DNA from: JAPOUP01 sp965201085
GTDB lineage: Bacteria; Pseudomonadota; Alphaproteobacteria; Rhodobacterales; Rhodobacteraceae
Reading direction: 5' to 3'
DNA length: 64,000 nt
Assembly: GCA_965201085.1 (NCBI GenBank)
Contig: CBDAVS010000025.1
Location: 620,001-684,000, forward strand
Part shown: positions 55,064 through 63,947 of the stretch, piece by piece
How the letters are laid out: each line of letters opens with the position of its first letter
How positions within the stretch are numbered: the first letter of the stretch is position 1
The notes under the pieces: model-generated
The model's database searches: none
What the model was told of the DNA's origin: nothing
The model's input: only the letters and a program-made list of their open reading frames with translations
Program-made: the position numbers and the translations under genes

Positions 55064-56380
55064 TCAGTCCCTCGAATAAACCTCCCGACCGGAGACCCAG
55101 GTCCTGAGAACACGACCCTGCATACGGGCACCGTCGAATGGCGTGTTCCTGGACTTTGACCGTAGCGTTGAACGGTCAAGAACGAATGGGGCGTCCGGGT
55201 CGAACAGAACCAGATCCGCCGGTGCATCGACCGCAAGGCGACCCGACGGCAGGCCGAGGCGTCGCGCCGGATTAAGCGCGAGCGCACGAAACAGTCGCGG
55301 CAGATCAAGCGCCCCTTCGTGGTGAAGTCGAAGAGCCGCTGGAAGCAGAGTTTCAAGTCCGACGGCACCACTCGCCGATTCCTCGAACGGACGCCGTTTC
55401 GACTCTTCGTCCTGCGGCGTGTGCATCGAGCAGATTATGTCGATAAGGCCCTCAGCCGTCGCCGCGACCATCGCCCGCCGGTCCTCTTCGGACCGAAGCG
55501 GTGGCTTCACCTTGAAAAACGTCCGGTAGTCGCCGACATCGAATTCGTTCAGAGCCAGATGGTGGACGTTCACCCCGGCGGTCACGTCAAGACCCGCGGC
55601 CTTGGCGCGCTCCAGCGCCGGGAGGGCAACCGAAGATGACAGGTTGTCCGCGTGGTATCTGGCTCCGGTCATTTCGACCAGCGCGAGATCCCGTTCCAGT
55701 CCGATTCGCTCAGCGACCGGCGATACCGCCGGCAACCCGCGCAGAGAGGCGAATTTACCCGATGTAGCCGCGGCCCCTGAGCTCAGGTCGGGTTCCTGCG
55801 GATGCCCGATCACCAGCGCGCTCAGCGACCTGGCATAGGTCAGGCATCGCGAATAGACCTTTACGTTGGTGATGACCGAGTCGCAGTCGGTGAAAGCGAC
55901 GGCTCCCGCATCCTTCAGAAACCCGATCTCCACCATTTCCCGCCCGTCGCGGCCTTTCGTCAGGGCGGCCATCGGCCGAACGTTGACCGGCGCGTCCTGC
56001 GCCGCTCGTCTGGCAACGAATTCCAGCTGTTCCGGGCTGTCTATGGCCGGCGTCGTATCAGGACGCGTAACCATCGTTGTCACACCGCCCGCCGCAGCCG
56101 CCTGACCCGCGCTGCGGAAGCTCTCTTTGTGCCGTTCACCCGGCTCACAGACCTTTACACCCAGATCCACAATTCCGGGAGCGAGAACCATTCCACCGCA
56201 GTCAATGAAGTCCAAGGAAGCGGGCACCTCACCGCATCTGAAGATTCCGCTGATCCGCCCCGCATCTATCTTCACGGCGCCTGACGTGACGATTCCGGCT
56301 TCCGGGTCGACGAGCTTCGCATTCGCAAGCAGCAGGGTCACCGGCCCAATCCCCACGGGAACGCTCCATATCGAAACCAC
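55064..56380 (-). CDS. pyrX: Dihydroorotase-like protein without metal ligands (PyrX type)
   Basis: A 438-aa amidohydrolase-fold protein next to pyrB. The zinc motif HxHxR of active dihydroorotases is replaced: the sequence reads APGIVDLGVKVCEPGERHKE. The late metal Asp motif (D-H-A-P-H) is replaced by ICSMHTPQDEESKRRPFEE. Other family parts persist (GGVTTMVTRPDTTPAIDSPE, HHLALNEFDVGDYRTFFKVK, PADLVLFDPDAPF). Such inactive homologues are known to form a structural complex with aspartate carbamoyltransferase. A catalytic PyrC must be elsewhere. Start uncertain: ATG 56380 or a GTG within the first 17 codons. Confidence 0.88.
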   Translation of the reverse strand: MVSIWSVPVGIGPVTLLLANAKLVDPEAGIVTSGAVKIDAGRISGIFRCGEVPASLDFIDCGGMVLAPGIVDLGVKVCEPGERHKESFRSAGQAAAAGGVTTMVTRPDTTPAIDSPEQLEFVARRAAQDAPVNVRPMAALTKGRDGREMVEIGFLKDAGAVAFTDCDSVITNVKVYSRCLTYARSLSALVIGHPQEPDLSSGAAATSGKFASLRGLPAVSPVAERIGLERDLALVEMTGARYHADNLSSSVALPALERAKAAGLDVTAGVNVHHLALNEFDVGDYRTFFKVKPPLRSEEDRRAMVAATAEGLIDIICSMHTPQDEESKRRPFEESASGAVGLETLLPAALRLHHEGALDLPRLFRALALNPARRLGLPSGRLAVDAPADLVLFDPDAPFVLDRSTLRSKSRNTPFDGARMQGRVLRTWVSGREVYSRD

Positions 56381-56471
56381 ATTCCTGGTATTCCGGATTC
56401 AATCCCGCGCTCAACGGCGGCGAAGCGGGCGTTTGAGAGGCCACGTTCGATCGAGGTAGCGCGGTTTGCGA

Positions 56472-57431
56472 TCACGCCGCCGCCTCAATCGACTTCGGCG
56501 TGAGGTTACGGGCCAGAAGATCCATAGCTGCCATACGCACCGCGACTCCCATCTCGACCTGTTCCTGAATCACCGATCGGTTGATGTCATCAGCGATGGT
56601 ACCGTCAATCTCCACTCCTCGATTCATCGGACCCGGATGCATCACTATGGCGTCGGGTCTGGCAAATCCAAGCTTCTCCGCGTCGAGCCCGAATCTGTGG
56701 AAATATTCACGCTCTGAAGGAACGAAGCCTCCGTCCATGCGTTCCTTCTGCAGCCGCAGCATCATAACCACATCCGCGCCCCGCAGCCCGTCCGCCAGGT
56801 CATCATGGACCTCGACACCCCATTCCGCGGCATCCGACGGAATAAGCGTTGGTGGTCCGACCAGGTGGATGCGGCTTTCCATCTTTCCCAGCAACAGGAT
56901 ATTTGACCGCGCGACGCGCGAATGCGCGATGTCACCGCAGATGGCGATGTTCAGGCGTTGCAGGCGACCCTTGGCCCGACGGATCGTCAGTGCGTCAAGC
57001 AATGCCTGTGTCGGATGCTCATGTCGCCCGTCCCCGGCGTTCAGAACGGCGCAGTTTACCTTCTCGGCGAGAAGATTGACCGCACCGGAGCATGGATGGC
57101 GCACGACCAGGAGATCGGGATGCATGGCGTTCAGCGTCATTGCCGTGTCGATCAGCGTCTCGCCCTTCTTCAGGCTGGTGGTCTGCATAGCGATATTCAT
57201 CACGTCCGCACCGAGCCGCTTGCCGGCGATCTCGAAGCTGGCCTGCGTTCGGGTCGAGTTTTCGAAGAACATGTTGATCTGCGTCAGGCCCGCGAGCGCG
57301 TCCGCGTGCTTTTCCTTGCGACGGTTAAGGTCAACATAGCTGTCCGCAAGATCAAGTATGGCGACAATGTCCTGCGAATCCAGGTATTCGATGCCCAGTA
57401 GGTGGATATGGTGAAAGCCCATGCGCCTCAA
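56472..57431 (-). CDS. pyrB: Aspartate carbamoyltransferase catalytic subunit
   Basis: Second enzyme of pyrimidine synthesis: carbamoyl phosphate + aspartate to carbamoyl aspartate. 319 aa. Seen: NMFFENSTRTQASFEIAGKR (carbamoyl-phosphate site STRT), DTAMTLNAMHPDLLVVRHP, GDGRHEHPTQALLDALTIRR, ICGDIAHSRVARSNI and DAIVMHPGPMNRGVEID. Start may be the second ATG (57422, MGFHHIHLLG). Co-directional with pyrX 91 bp downstream; no pyrI-type regulatory chain, as in other alphaproteobacteria. Confidence 0.96.
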   Translation of the reverse strand: MRRMGFHHIHLLGIEYLDSQDIVAILDLADSYVDLNRRKEKHADALAGLTQINMFFENSTRTQASFEIAGKRLGADVMNIAMQTTSLKKGETLIDTAMTLNAMHPDLLVVRHPCSGAVNLLAEKVNCAVLNAGDGRHEHPTQALLDALTIRRAKGRLQRLNIAICGDIAHSRVARSNILLLGKMESRIHLVGPPTLIPSDAAEWGVEVHDDLADGLRGADVVMMLRLQKERMDGGFVPSEREYFHRFGLDAEKLGFARPDAIVMHPGPMNRGVEIDGTIADDINRSVIQEQVEMGVAVRMAAMDLLARNLTPKSIEAAA

Positions 57432-57640
57432 TCCCTGTTTTCGCGGTTATAGGTTGGGTCTCCGAACCGGACAAGATGGAGTCGAACGTCGGAAAGTAAA
57501 CGATGCAGCCGATTGCTGCGGATCGGTTCGTGCCCGAGTGCCGGGAATACGCATGTCTTCCGGGTCTTCATGGCATCGCTACGGCGACCGTATCACAAAT
57601 CCGGTTCATCTTTGCTGCGTGTTGGCCTAGATTGGCGTCA

Positions 57641-58417
57641 ATGGACAAAGACCCAGGATACCATGAGGCAAGGGCGCTTCTGGAGTGGCAGTTCGAGCTT
57701 GGCGTAGACGAAGCCATATGCGAAGCGCCGGTGAATCGATATGAGCTGCTTCCGAAGGCTCCCAAGACCGCGCCTAAGACACCAATTCCGGTGCGGGCCG
57801 ACCCGCAAGTGGCTGTGGATCCGGTCCAGGAAGCGCAGAGATTGGCGGCTGGCGCTGATACGCTTGCCAGACTGAATGAAACGCTTGCGGCATTTCCCCA
57901 TTGCGAACTCAAGAAAGGTGCGCGCAGCACGGTTTTCGCCGACGGTAGCCCAGCGGCCCGGGTAATGGTGATTGGTGAGGCGCCCGGACGGGATGAGGAC
58001 CTTCAGGGCAAACCATTCGTCGGCCGCGCCGGGCAATTGTTGGACCGAATGTTCGAGGCGATAGGGATGAGTCGATTGGCGACCGAAGTGGAACGCGCAC
58101 TCTACATCACCAATATCCTGCCGTGGAGACCACCCAGAAACCGTGATCCGGAACCCGTGGAGATAGGCATGATACTGCCGTTCGTTCATCGTCATATCGA
58201 ATTGGCGTCACCCGAGATCCTGATACTGATGGGCAATATTTCGTGTCAGGCGCTGCTCGGTCGCCGTGGTATAACCCGGCTTCGAGGCAACTGGAATGTC
58301 GTGCTCGACCTTCCCGCGCTTCCGATGTTTCATCCGGCATATCTGCTGCGTAATCCGCGGGCGAAACGGGAGGCCTGGGCCGACCTGCTAACGCTTCAGG
58401 CGAGGTTGGAGGCTTAA
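57641..58417 (+). CDS. udg: Family 4 uracil-DNA glycosylase
   Basis: Removes uracil from DNA after cytosine deamination. 258 aa from MDKDPGYHEARALLEWQFEL. The family-4 motifs are clear: MVIGEAPGRDEDLQGKPFVG (motif A, with the catalytic-loop Glu-Ala-Pro-Gly), GRAGQLLDRMFEAIGM, YITNILPWRPPRNRDPEPVE and LPMFHPAYLLRNPRAKREAW (motif B, HPAYLLR). The four Fe-S cysteines appear to include AICEAPV, PHCELKKGA and ISCQALLG. Divergent from pyrB with a 210-bp shared upstream region. Intact; its presence matters for the mutational bias discussed in the findings. Confidence 0.93.
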   Translation: MDKDPGYHEARALLEWQFELGVDEAICEAPVNRYELLPKAPKTAPKTPIPVRADPQVAVDPVQEAQRLAAGADTLARLNETLAAFPHCELKKGARSTVFADGSPAARVMVIGEAPGRDEDLQGKPFVGRAGQLLDRMFEAIGMSRLATEVERALYITNILPWRPPRNRDPEPVEIGMILPFVHRHIELASPEILILMGNISCQALLGRRGITRLRGNWNVVLDLPALPMFHPAYLLRNPRAKREAWADLLTLQARLEA

Positions 58418-58924
58418 ACAACCCGGGCCACCGCGTTGGAGGAAATCCGAACGGCACCTATGTCAGACAATAGATGCGGGCGATGGCATCGCGCATATTC
58501 ACTTCAGCCAGCCAGCACGCAGCCGCACCTTTCCTGAACAAGATGAATGGGACGCCGGAGGAATTCCTTCGCCATGCGCTATGGCACCTCAAGTACCAAT
58601 AAGCGGTGCACATCCGCCAATGAATGCTCGGGGATCACTTCACGCACCCTTTAAAGCCAATCCAAGAGACCGTCTTCAGCCCCATGCTACGAAATCGCGC
58701 CCGAAGATTCCTTTTTCCTCACAGTGGTTTCAGTCACGTTCGGTCTGTGGGAGTCCTGGCCCCCTTTGCAGATGGTGCGCTTTTGGTGCGTCAGTCCGGG
58801 TTTTGTATGTCCCATCAGGGTGGCCATCCCGCCTTGACCGTTGAATGCGTCTCCGACAACCCGATTGTGACGCTCTGGCGTGTCACATCGCGCCTTTCCT
58901 CTTCGGTATTGTTGCCGGGCCTGG
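58418..58924. other. Intergenic, no gene recognised
   Basis: About 500 bases after udg. A plus-strand frame from 58477 gives a short product (MRAMASRIFTSASQHAAAPF, ending HALWHLKYQ) that I cannot place. Probably remnants. Confidence 0.35.
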
Positions 58925-59110
58925 CAGCTGAACGCCAGGCCAAGCGACCGGTTGCTGTCGTCAGGGTCTTCTTCGATACCATCAGCCCTGGCTTTGCTGC
59001 TGTCGACACCGAACCGCATGATAGCGCCACCACCCAGGTCGTAATTGGCGGTCAGGCCAAATCCCGACAATGTCTCCGTCACGCTGGACATCTCCATAGC
59101 CCCCTTCCCT
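58925..59110 (-). pseudogene. Possible outer-membrane porin C-terminal fragment
   Basis: Minus-strand translation gives SGFGLTANYDLGGGAIMRFG, then VDSSKARADGIEEDPDDSNR and SLGLAFSC, the pattern of the last beta strands of alphaproteobacterial porins, where the chain should end in Phe. Here Phe is replaced and the frame runs on (QARQQYRRGKAR). Upstream sequence does not continue the barrel. A broken tail is the best reading, with modest certainty. Confidence 0.4.
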
Positions 59111-59338
59111 CGCAAGGGTCTCAAGACGGTTTTCAAAAACATCATGTTGCATAACGGCAATACCATGCCACTCAGCAGGACCCCGGGAACCTGGCCGATG
59201 AGAAATGACGGATACCGCCGTGCCCGGACGGTATTCCTGCGTTGGCAGCATTGAAATTTCTGGCCATCGCCAACCCACAGCCTTATCCGGGGATAATTCC
59301 CGCGCTTTGGTGCGGCGGACACAAAGAATGGATCCAAA

Positions 59339-59881
59339 ATGTGCGGAATCGACGAAAACAGGGAATTCATACCGGTCCGCTTCGCTATCCTCACCGTCTC
59401 GGACACACGCGGCCTCGATGACGACCGATCCGGCGCAACGCTGGCAAACCGGATACAGGAAGCGGGCCACAGCGTGGCCGACCGCTGCATTCTGCCCGAT
59501 GACAGACAAGGCATCGCGCGGCAGCTACGAACCTGGTGCGCCAACCCCGAAATCGATGCGGTGATCTCCACCGGCGGCACCGGTCTCACCGGTCGTGACG
59601 TAACCGTAGAAGCGCACCGGGACGTCTACGAAAAGGAGATCGACGCGTTCGGCACCGTGTTCGCGGTCATGTCAATGCAGAAAATAGGCACCTCAGCCGT
59701 TCAGTCCCGGGCAACTGGTGGCGTGACCGAAGGAACCTATCTCTTCGCGCTTCCCGGCTCTCCGGGGGCCTGCCGCGATGCATGGGACGGAATTCTGGCA
59801 CCCCAATTCGATTACAGGCACCGTCCCTGCAACTTTGTCGAGATTTTTCCGAGGCTGGAAGAGCACAGGCGACGGAAATGA
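59339..59881 (+). CDS. moaB: Molybdenum cofactor biosynthesis protein B
   Basis: MoaB/MogA-family protein for adenylation of molybdopterin. 180 aa. Seen: FAILTVSDTRGLDDDRSGAT (family start), LPDDRQGIARQL, DAVISTGGTGLTGRDVTVEA (phosphate/pterin loop), and GTYLFALPGSPGACRDAWDG. Complete. Its 3' 277 bp are part of a 555-bp direct repeat and recur at 62106-62382. Confidence 0.93.
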   Translation: MCGIDENREFIPVRFAILTVSDTRGLDDDRSGATLANRIQEAGHSVADRCILPDDRQGIARQLRTWCANPEIDAVISTGGTGLTGRDVTVEAHRDVYEKEIDAFGTVFAVMSMQKIGTSAVQSRATGGVTEGTYLFALPGSPGACRDAWDGILAPQFDYRHRPCNFVEIFPRLEEHRRRK

Positions 59882-60159
59882 CGTATTCAACCGTTCAGTC
59901 CCATGAACCGATATCCGTTTGCCTTGAGCGGATGGAATCCTATGCTTGAATATTGTTGGGTAAAGCGTCAAAGGTGTCGCCTATGCGCTTTCTGCGCCGT
60001 TCGCTCGTCGGTCTCTTCCTACTGTCGCTCGCCATAGGTCTGCTGGCCTATGCCGGACAGACGATTCGTGATGCGCTCCAGAGCCGCTGGGCCGAGGAAA
60101 ACCGCCCGCGTCCAGCGCGCGAACGGATATTTTCAGCCAACGTCATCCCTTATCAGCCC
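59605..60159 (+). repeat. 555-bp direct repeat, left copy
   Basis: Identical as far as I checked to 62106-62660, a constant offset of 2501 bp. It spans the moaB 3' end, the intergenic region and the first 59 codons of the RND adaptor gene. The two copies directly abut the ends of the IS1634-type element (60160-62105), the arrangement expected of a very long target-site duplication. Confidence 0.93.
59983..60159 (+). pseudogene. RND adaptor gene, 5' fragment
   Basis: First 59 codons of the adaptor protein encoded in full at 62484-63935 (MRFLRRSLVGLFLLSLAIGL). The fragment is cut by the left end of the IS1634-type element after NVIPYQP. It would give a membrane-anchored short peptide at most. 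Confidence 0.9.
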
Positions 60160-62105
60160 CTTGAGTTCCTACTTTTTTGGCGTATCCCGACTCTGGAAAT
60201 CCAGCTATACAGGGTTCATTTCGACCCAGTCGGCGAAAACCGAGATGTAGTGCCCCTGATGGCGATTTCATTTGACATGCGCGTCCGGCACGCAATATGC
60301 TCCAACCATGTTCGTACGAAGGAAAAAACTTGCGGGCGGCCGCACGAAGGTCCAGATCGTCAGGTCCGTACGAAATGGTGACAGGGTTCGGCAGCGCGTC
60401 CTGCGGCATGTCGGCACGGCGACCACCGAGGCCCAGCTCGAGCGGCTCGAGGGCCTCGCACGCCTCATCATCGGGGAAATCAGGCAGAAGGACAGCGGCC
60501 AGCCAGCCCTGTTCCCGCCGAAACGGTTCGCGGACCTGATCGAGAGTTCCAGGCGGGCGGCACGGGATCCCGAGCCTCTGGGGGTCGACCTGGCCGACTG
60601 CCGCGAGGAGAGCCGGGTCATTGTTGGGGTCCGTGAGGCTTTCGGTTCGGTTTACGGCCAGCTTGGCTGGGACAGTCTGTGCGGGGCCCGTCGCATGAGC
60701 GCCAACCGCATCATCAGGGAACTGGTGCTTGCCCGGATCTCCCAGCCACTCTCGAAACGAGCCACGGTGCGTGAGCTTGACAGCCATGGGGAACTGTCCC
60801 TGAACCTGAACTACGTCTATCGCAGCATGGACCTGATCGACGACGCCCGGATCGAGGCGATCCGCCAGCGGTCGCTGGATGTCGCGAAGACGCTGCTTCC
60901 GGAGCCCCTGACCGCGATCTTCTACGACACGACGAGCCTGTATTTCGAGAGTGAGAGGGACGACGATCCGCCGCTCAAGGGTTTCAGCAAGGACGGAAAG
61001 CCGCACCGGATCCAGGTTCTGTTCGCCCTTCTGGTGACGCCGGAGGGACTTCCGGTCGGCTACGGGCCGTTTCCGGGCAACACCTACGAAGGCAACACCC
61101 TCGTGACGGCGCTCGAGGGTCTGGAACGGCGTCATGACGGGGCGCGTTTCACGGTGGTGGCTGACGCCGCGATGATCAGCGCGGACAACCAGGCGGCGCT
61201 TCGACGGCGCGGCACGCCCCATATCCTCGGCGCCCGCCTGAAGTCCCGCCCCGCCGCGCAGAAGCGAAAGATCCCTGATCCGGACAGCTACAGCGCATGG
61301 AGCCGGGACGGGTGCTCGCGGTCGATCGGCCGCTACCTGTGCATCGAGGACGGCGAGTGCAGGCTCGTCGTCACCCACTCATCACGACGGGCCCGCAGGG
61401 ACGTCCACGACCGGGAACGCCGGATCGACAGGCTGCGCGCAAGCCTGAATGGAAGCCGGAAGCCGGCCTCGCATGGCAATCGTGGCACCGCCCGGTTCCT
61501 GGATTTCCCCGACGGGCAGGTCCGCCTGAACGAGGAAAAGGTGGCCGGGGCGGCACGCTGGGACGGGCTTCGGGGGATCGTGGCCTGGGGCTGCGGGGAG
61601 ACCGACCCGCGCGACCTGGTCATCCAGTACCGCAGGCTGGCGGAAATCGAGGCGTGCTTCCGGACGAACAAACATGACCTCGCCATCCGGCCGGTTTTCC
61701 ACTGGAAGGAGCGCCGGGTGCGGGCACACATCGCCATCTGCTACATGGCTTTCTGCTGTCTCCAGCACCTGCGCCAGCGGCTGGCGGTTCAGGGTCACCG
61801 GATGAGCCCCGACCGCATCCGACGGGCGCTGAACGGCCTGCAGATCAGCATTCTGTACGAAACGAAAGGCCCGAGGAAATTCGGCCTTCCCAGCGCGGCC
61901 TCGGCCGACGCCAGGCAGATCTACCGCACACTGGGGCTGAACTGGAACCGGGCTCCGTTCATCTACACACGAAAGGCGATACGGACGAATTCCTGACGGC
62001 CCCCGAACCGGAAGACAGAGCGCGGACCACCGGAAAGTAGTGCCCTCTTTCAGGAGTGATGTCCATTATATCAATGGGTTGCGTTCAAAAAAGTATGAAC
62101 TCAAG
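60160..62105 (+). mobile_element. IS1634-family element
   Basis: A 1946-bp element. Ends: CTTGAGTTCCTACTTTTTTG at the left and, inverted, CTTGAGTTCATACTTTTTTG at the right, one mismatch in 20. It carries a single transposase gene. Flanked directly by the 555-bp repeats. Confidence 0.93.
60308..61996 (+). CDS. IS1634-family (IS4 superfamily) transposase
   Basis: A 562-aa transposase from MFVRRKKLAGGRTKVQIVRS. DDE core: Asp in TAIFYDTTSLYFESERDDD, second Asp in FTVVADAAMISADNQAAL, and the Glu in VIQYRRLAEIEACFRTNKHD (the Y-x2-R-x2-E-type signature), followed by IRPVFHWKERRVRAHIAICY and MAFCCLQHLR. The frame is intact. An earlier ATG (60272) gives 12 more residues; I prefer 60308 because MFVR+K is the family start. 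Confidence 0.92.
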   Translation: MFVRRKKLAGGRTKVQIVRSVRNGDRVRQRVLRHVGTATTEAQLERLEGLARLIIGEIRQKDSGQPALFPPKRFADLIESSRRAARDPEPLGVDLADCREESRVIVGVREAFGSVYGQLGWDSLCGARRMSANRIIRELVLARISQPLSKRATVRELDSHGELSLNLNYVYRSMDLIDDARIEAIRQRSLDVAKTLLPEPLTAIFYDTTSLYFESERDDDPPLKGFSKDGKPHRIQVLFALLVTPEGLPVGYGPFPGNTYEGNTLVTALEGLERRHDGARFTVVADAAMISADNQAALRRRGTPHILGARLKSRPAAQKRKIPDPDSYSAWSRDGCSRSIGRYLCIEDGECRLVVTHSSRRARRDVHDRERRIDRLRASLNGSRKPASHGNRGTARFLDFPDGQVRLNEEKVAGAARWDGLRGIVAWGCGETDPRDLVIQYRRLAEIEACFRTNKHDLAIRPVFHWKERRVRAHIAICYMAFCCLQHLRQRLAVQGHRMSPDRIRRALNGLQISILYETKGPRKFGLPSAASADARQIYRTLGLNWNRAPFIYTRKAIRTNS

Positions 62106-62382
62106 CGTAGAAGCGCACCGGGACGTCTACGAAAAGGAGATCGACGCGTTCGGCACCGTGTTCGCGGTCATGTCAATGCAGAAAATAGGCACCTCAGCCG
62201 TTCAGTCCCGGGCAACTGGTGGCGTGACCGAAGGAACCTATCTCTTCGCGCTTCCCGGCTCTCCGGGGGCCTGCCGCGATGCATGGGACGGAATTCTGGC
62301 ACCCCAATTCGATTACAGGCACCGTCCCTGCAACTTTGTCGAGATTTTTCCGAGGCTGGAAGAGCACAGGCGACGGAAATGA
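62106..62382 (+). pseudogene. moaB 3' fragment created by the duplication
   Basis: Last 92 codons of moaB (VEAHRDVYEKEIDAFGTVFA to EEHRRRK). It has an accidental open extension into the IS end upstream (from 62056), but no real start. A by-product of the long target duplication. Confidence 0.9.
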
Positions 62383-62660
62383 CGTATTCAACCGTTCAGT
62401 CCCATGAACCGATATCCGTTTGCCTTGAGCGGATGGAATCCTATGCTTGAATATTGTTGGGTAAAGCGTCAAAGGTGTCGCCTATGCGCTTTCTGCGCCG
62501 TTCGCTCGTCGGTCTCTTCCTACTGTCGCTCGCCATAGGTCTGCTGGCCTATGCCGGACAGACGATTCGTGATGCGCTCCAGAGCCGCTGGGCCGAGGAA
62601 AACCGCCCGCGTCCAGCGCGCGAACGGATATTTTCAGCCAACGTCATCCCTTATCAGCCC
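62106..62660 (+). repeat. 555-bp direct repeat, right copy
   Basis: Second copy of 59605-60159. It supplies the upstream region and the first 59 codons to the intact adaptor gene, so that gene keeps its native promoter distance to the moaB end. The copies look identical, which implies a recent insertion. Confidence 0.93.
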
Positions 62661-63935
62661 GGGGCCGTAACACCGTTCATATCCGCATTCGGTGAAGTCC
62701 GCAGCCGTAGGACGCTAGAGCTGAGGACAAAAAGCTCAGGCACCGTGGTGGAACTCGCGGGCAGCTTCGAGGAAGGCGGGACCGTGAACTCAGGCCAGCT
62801 CCTCCTTCGCGTGGACCCCGCCGACGCACGGGCTTCGCTCGAAGTCGCTCTGGCCGATCTGGCCGAAGCCGAAGCCACGCTGCGCGAGGCGGTTCTGGCG
62901 CAGTCCCTCGCCGTCGAAGATGTCGCCGCGGCACGCGAGCAGCTCGCGCTGCGCGAGCAGGCGCTGGACCGGCAGAACAGCCTGAGGGAACTTGGCGTGG
63001 GAACCGAGGCGGAGGTCGAAACCGCGGCTCTGGCGGAGACGGCGGCGGCGCAGACCGTATTGTCGCGACGTCAGGCGCTCGCCCAGGCCGAGGCGCGGGT
63101 GGATCAGGCGGAAATATCGCTTTCCAGACGCCGGATCGCCAGGAAAGAAGCGGAAAGACGATTGGCCGACACCGAGCTTTATGCAGAGTTCTCAGGAACC
63201 CTGAGTGTGGTAAGCGTGGTGCAGGGCGGATTGGTGCAGGCCAACGAACGTGTGGCCAGGCTGGTCGATCCCGAGGCGCTGGAAGTGGCGTTCAGGGTCT
63301 CCATCGCCGAATATGCACGCCTCCTTGATGAGTCGGGTGGCCTCATCGCCGCGGATGTCGAGGTGACGCTCGATGTACTGGGCGTCGACCTGACGACGAC
63401 GGGTAGAATAAACCGCGAGAGCGCGGGGGTTGAAACAGGCCAGACGGGGCGGCTTCTGTTCGCGCAGTTGCGGCAGGTCAAGGGATTCCGCCCCGGCGAT
63501 TTCGTAAGCGTCCGGATAAAGGAACCCGAACTGACCTACGTGGCGACCCTGCCTGCGACGGCCATCGATTCAGAGAATACCGTGCTGGTCATCGGCGACC
63601 AGGACCGGCTTGAGGTGGCCGAAGTGAATCTTCTGCGCCGTCAGGGCGACAGCGTGATCGTGCGGGCGCCTGACCTGAACGGGCGCGAGATTGTCTCCGA
63701 GCGATCGCCGCTTCTGGGCGCGGGCATCAAGGTGCGACCGGTCCGAACCCAAGACGCCGACGTACCCGATGAGCCGGAAATGGTCGCGCTGACCGATGAG
63801 CGGCGTGCGAAACTCGTCGCGTTCATCGAATCCAACAGGCGCATGCCGGCCGAAGCGAAGGCAAGGATTCTCGAGCGGCTAAGCCAAAGCGAGGTTCCAG
63901 CCGAAATGCTCGCCCGGATCGAATCGAGAATGTGA
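62484..63935 (+). CDS. RND efflux periplasmic adaptor (membrane fusion protein)
   Basis: A 483-aa HlyD/AcrA-type adaptor: N-terminal membrane anchor (LVGLFLLSLAIGLLAYAG), first half of the lipoyl domain (PFISAFGEVRSRRTLELR, then GTVVELAGSFEEGGTVNSGQ), a long alpha-hairpin (about residues 105-240, coiled coil with QLALREQALDRQNSLRELG), the second lipoyl half (LYAEFSGTLSVVSVVQGG LVQANERVARLVD), and the beta-barrel domain (ADVEVTLDVLGVDLTTTGRI). It links an inner-membrane RND pump to an outer-membrane channel. ATG 62484 has AAAGGTG at 6 bp; a TTG 10 codons earlier is possible. The pump gene should follow at 63948. Confidence 0.92.
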   Translation: MRFLRRSLVGLFLLSLAIGLLAYAGQTIRDALQSRWAEENRPRPARERIFSANVIPYQPGAVTPFISAFGEVRSRRTLELRTKSSGTVVELAGSFEEGGTVNSGQLLLRVDPADARASLEVALADLAEAEATLREAVLAQSLAVEDVAAAREQLALREQALDRQNSLRELGVGTEAEVETAALAETAAAQTVLSRRQALAQAEARVDQAEISLSRRRIARKEAERRLADTELYAEFSGTLSVVSVVQGGLVQANERVARLVDPEALEVAFRVSIAEYARLLDESGGLIAADVEVTLDVLGVDLTTTGRINRESAGVETGQTGRLLFAQLRQVKGFRPGDFVSVRIKEPELTYVATLPATAIDSENTVLVIGDQDRLEVAEVNLLRRQGDSVIVRAPDLNGREIVSERSPLLGAGIKVRPVRTQDADVPDEPEMVALTDERRAKLVAFIESNRRMPAEAKARILERLSQSEVPAEMLARIESRM

Positions 63936-63947
63936 GGCGTGCCGGTC

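Noticed and set aside
62056..62105. Extended start of the moaB 3' fragment.
   Set aside because: These bases are the right end of the IS1634-type element, so the apparent start is accidental.
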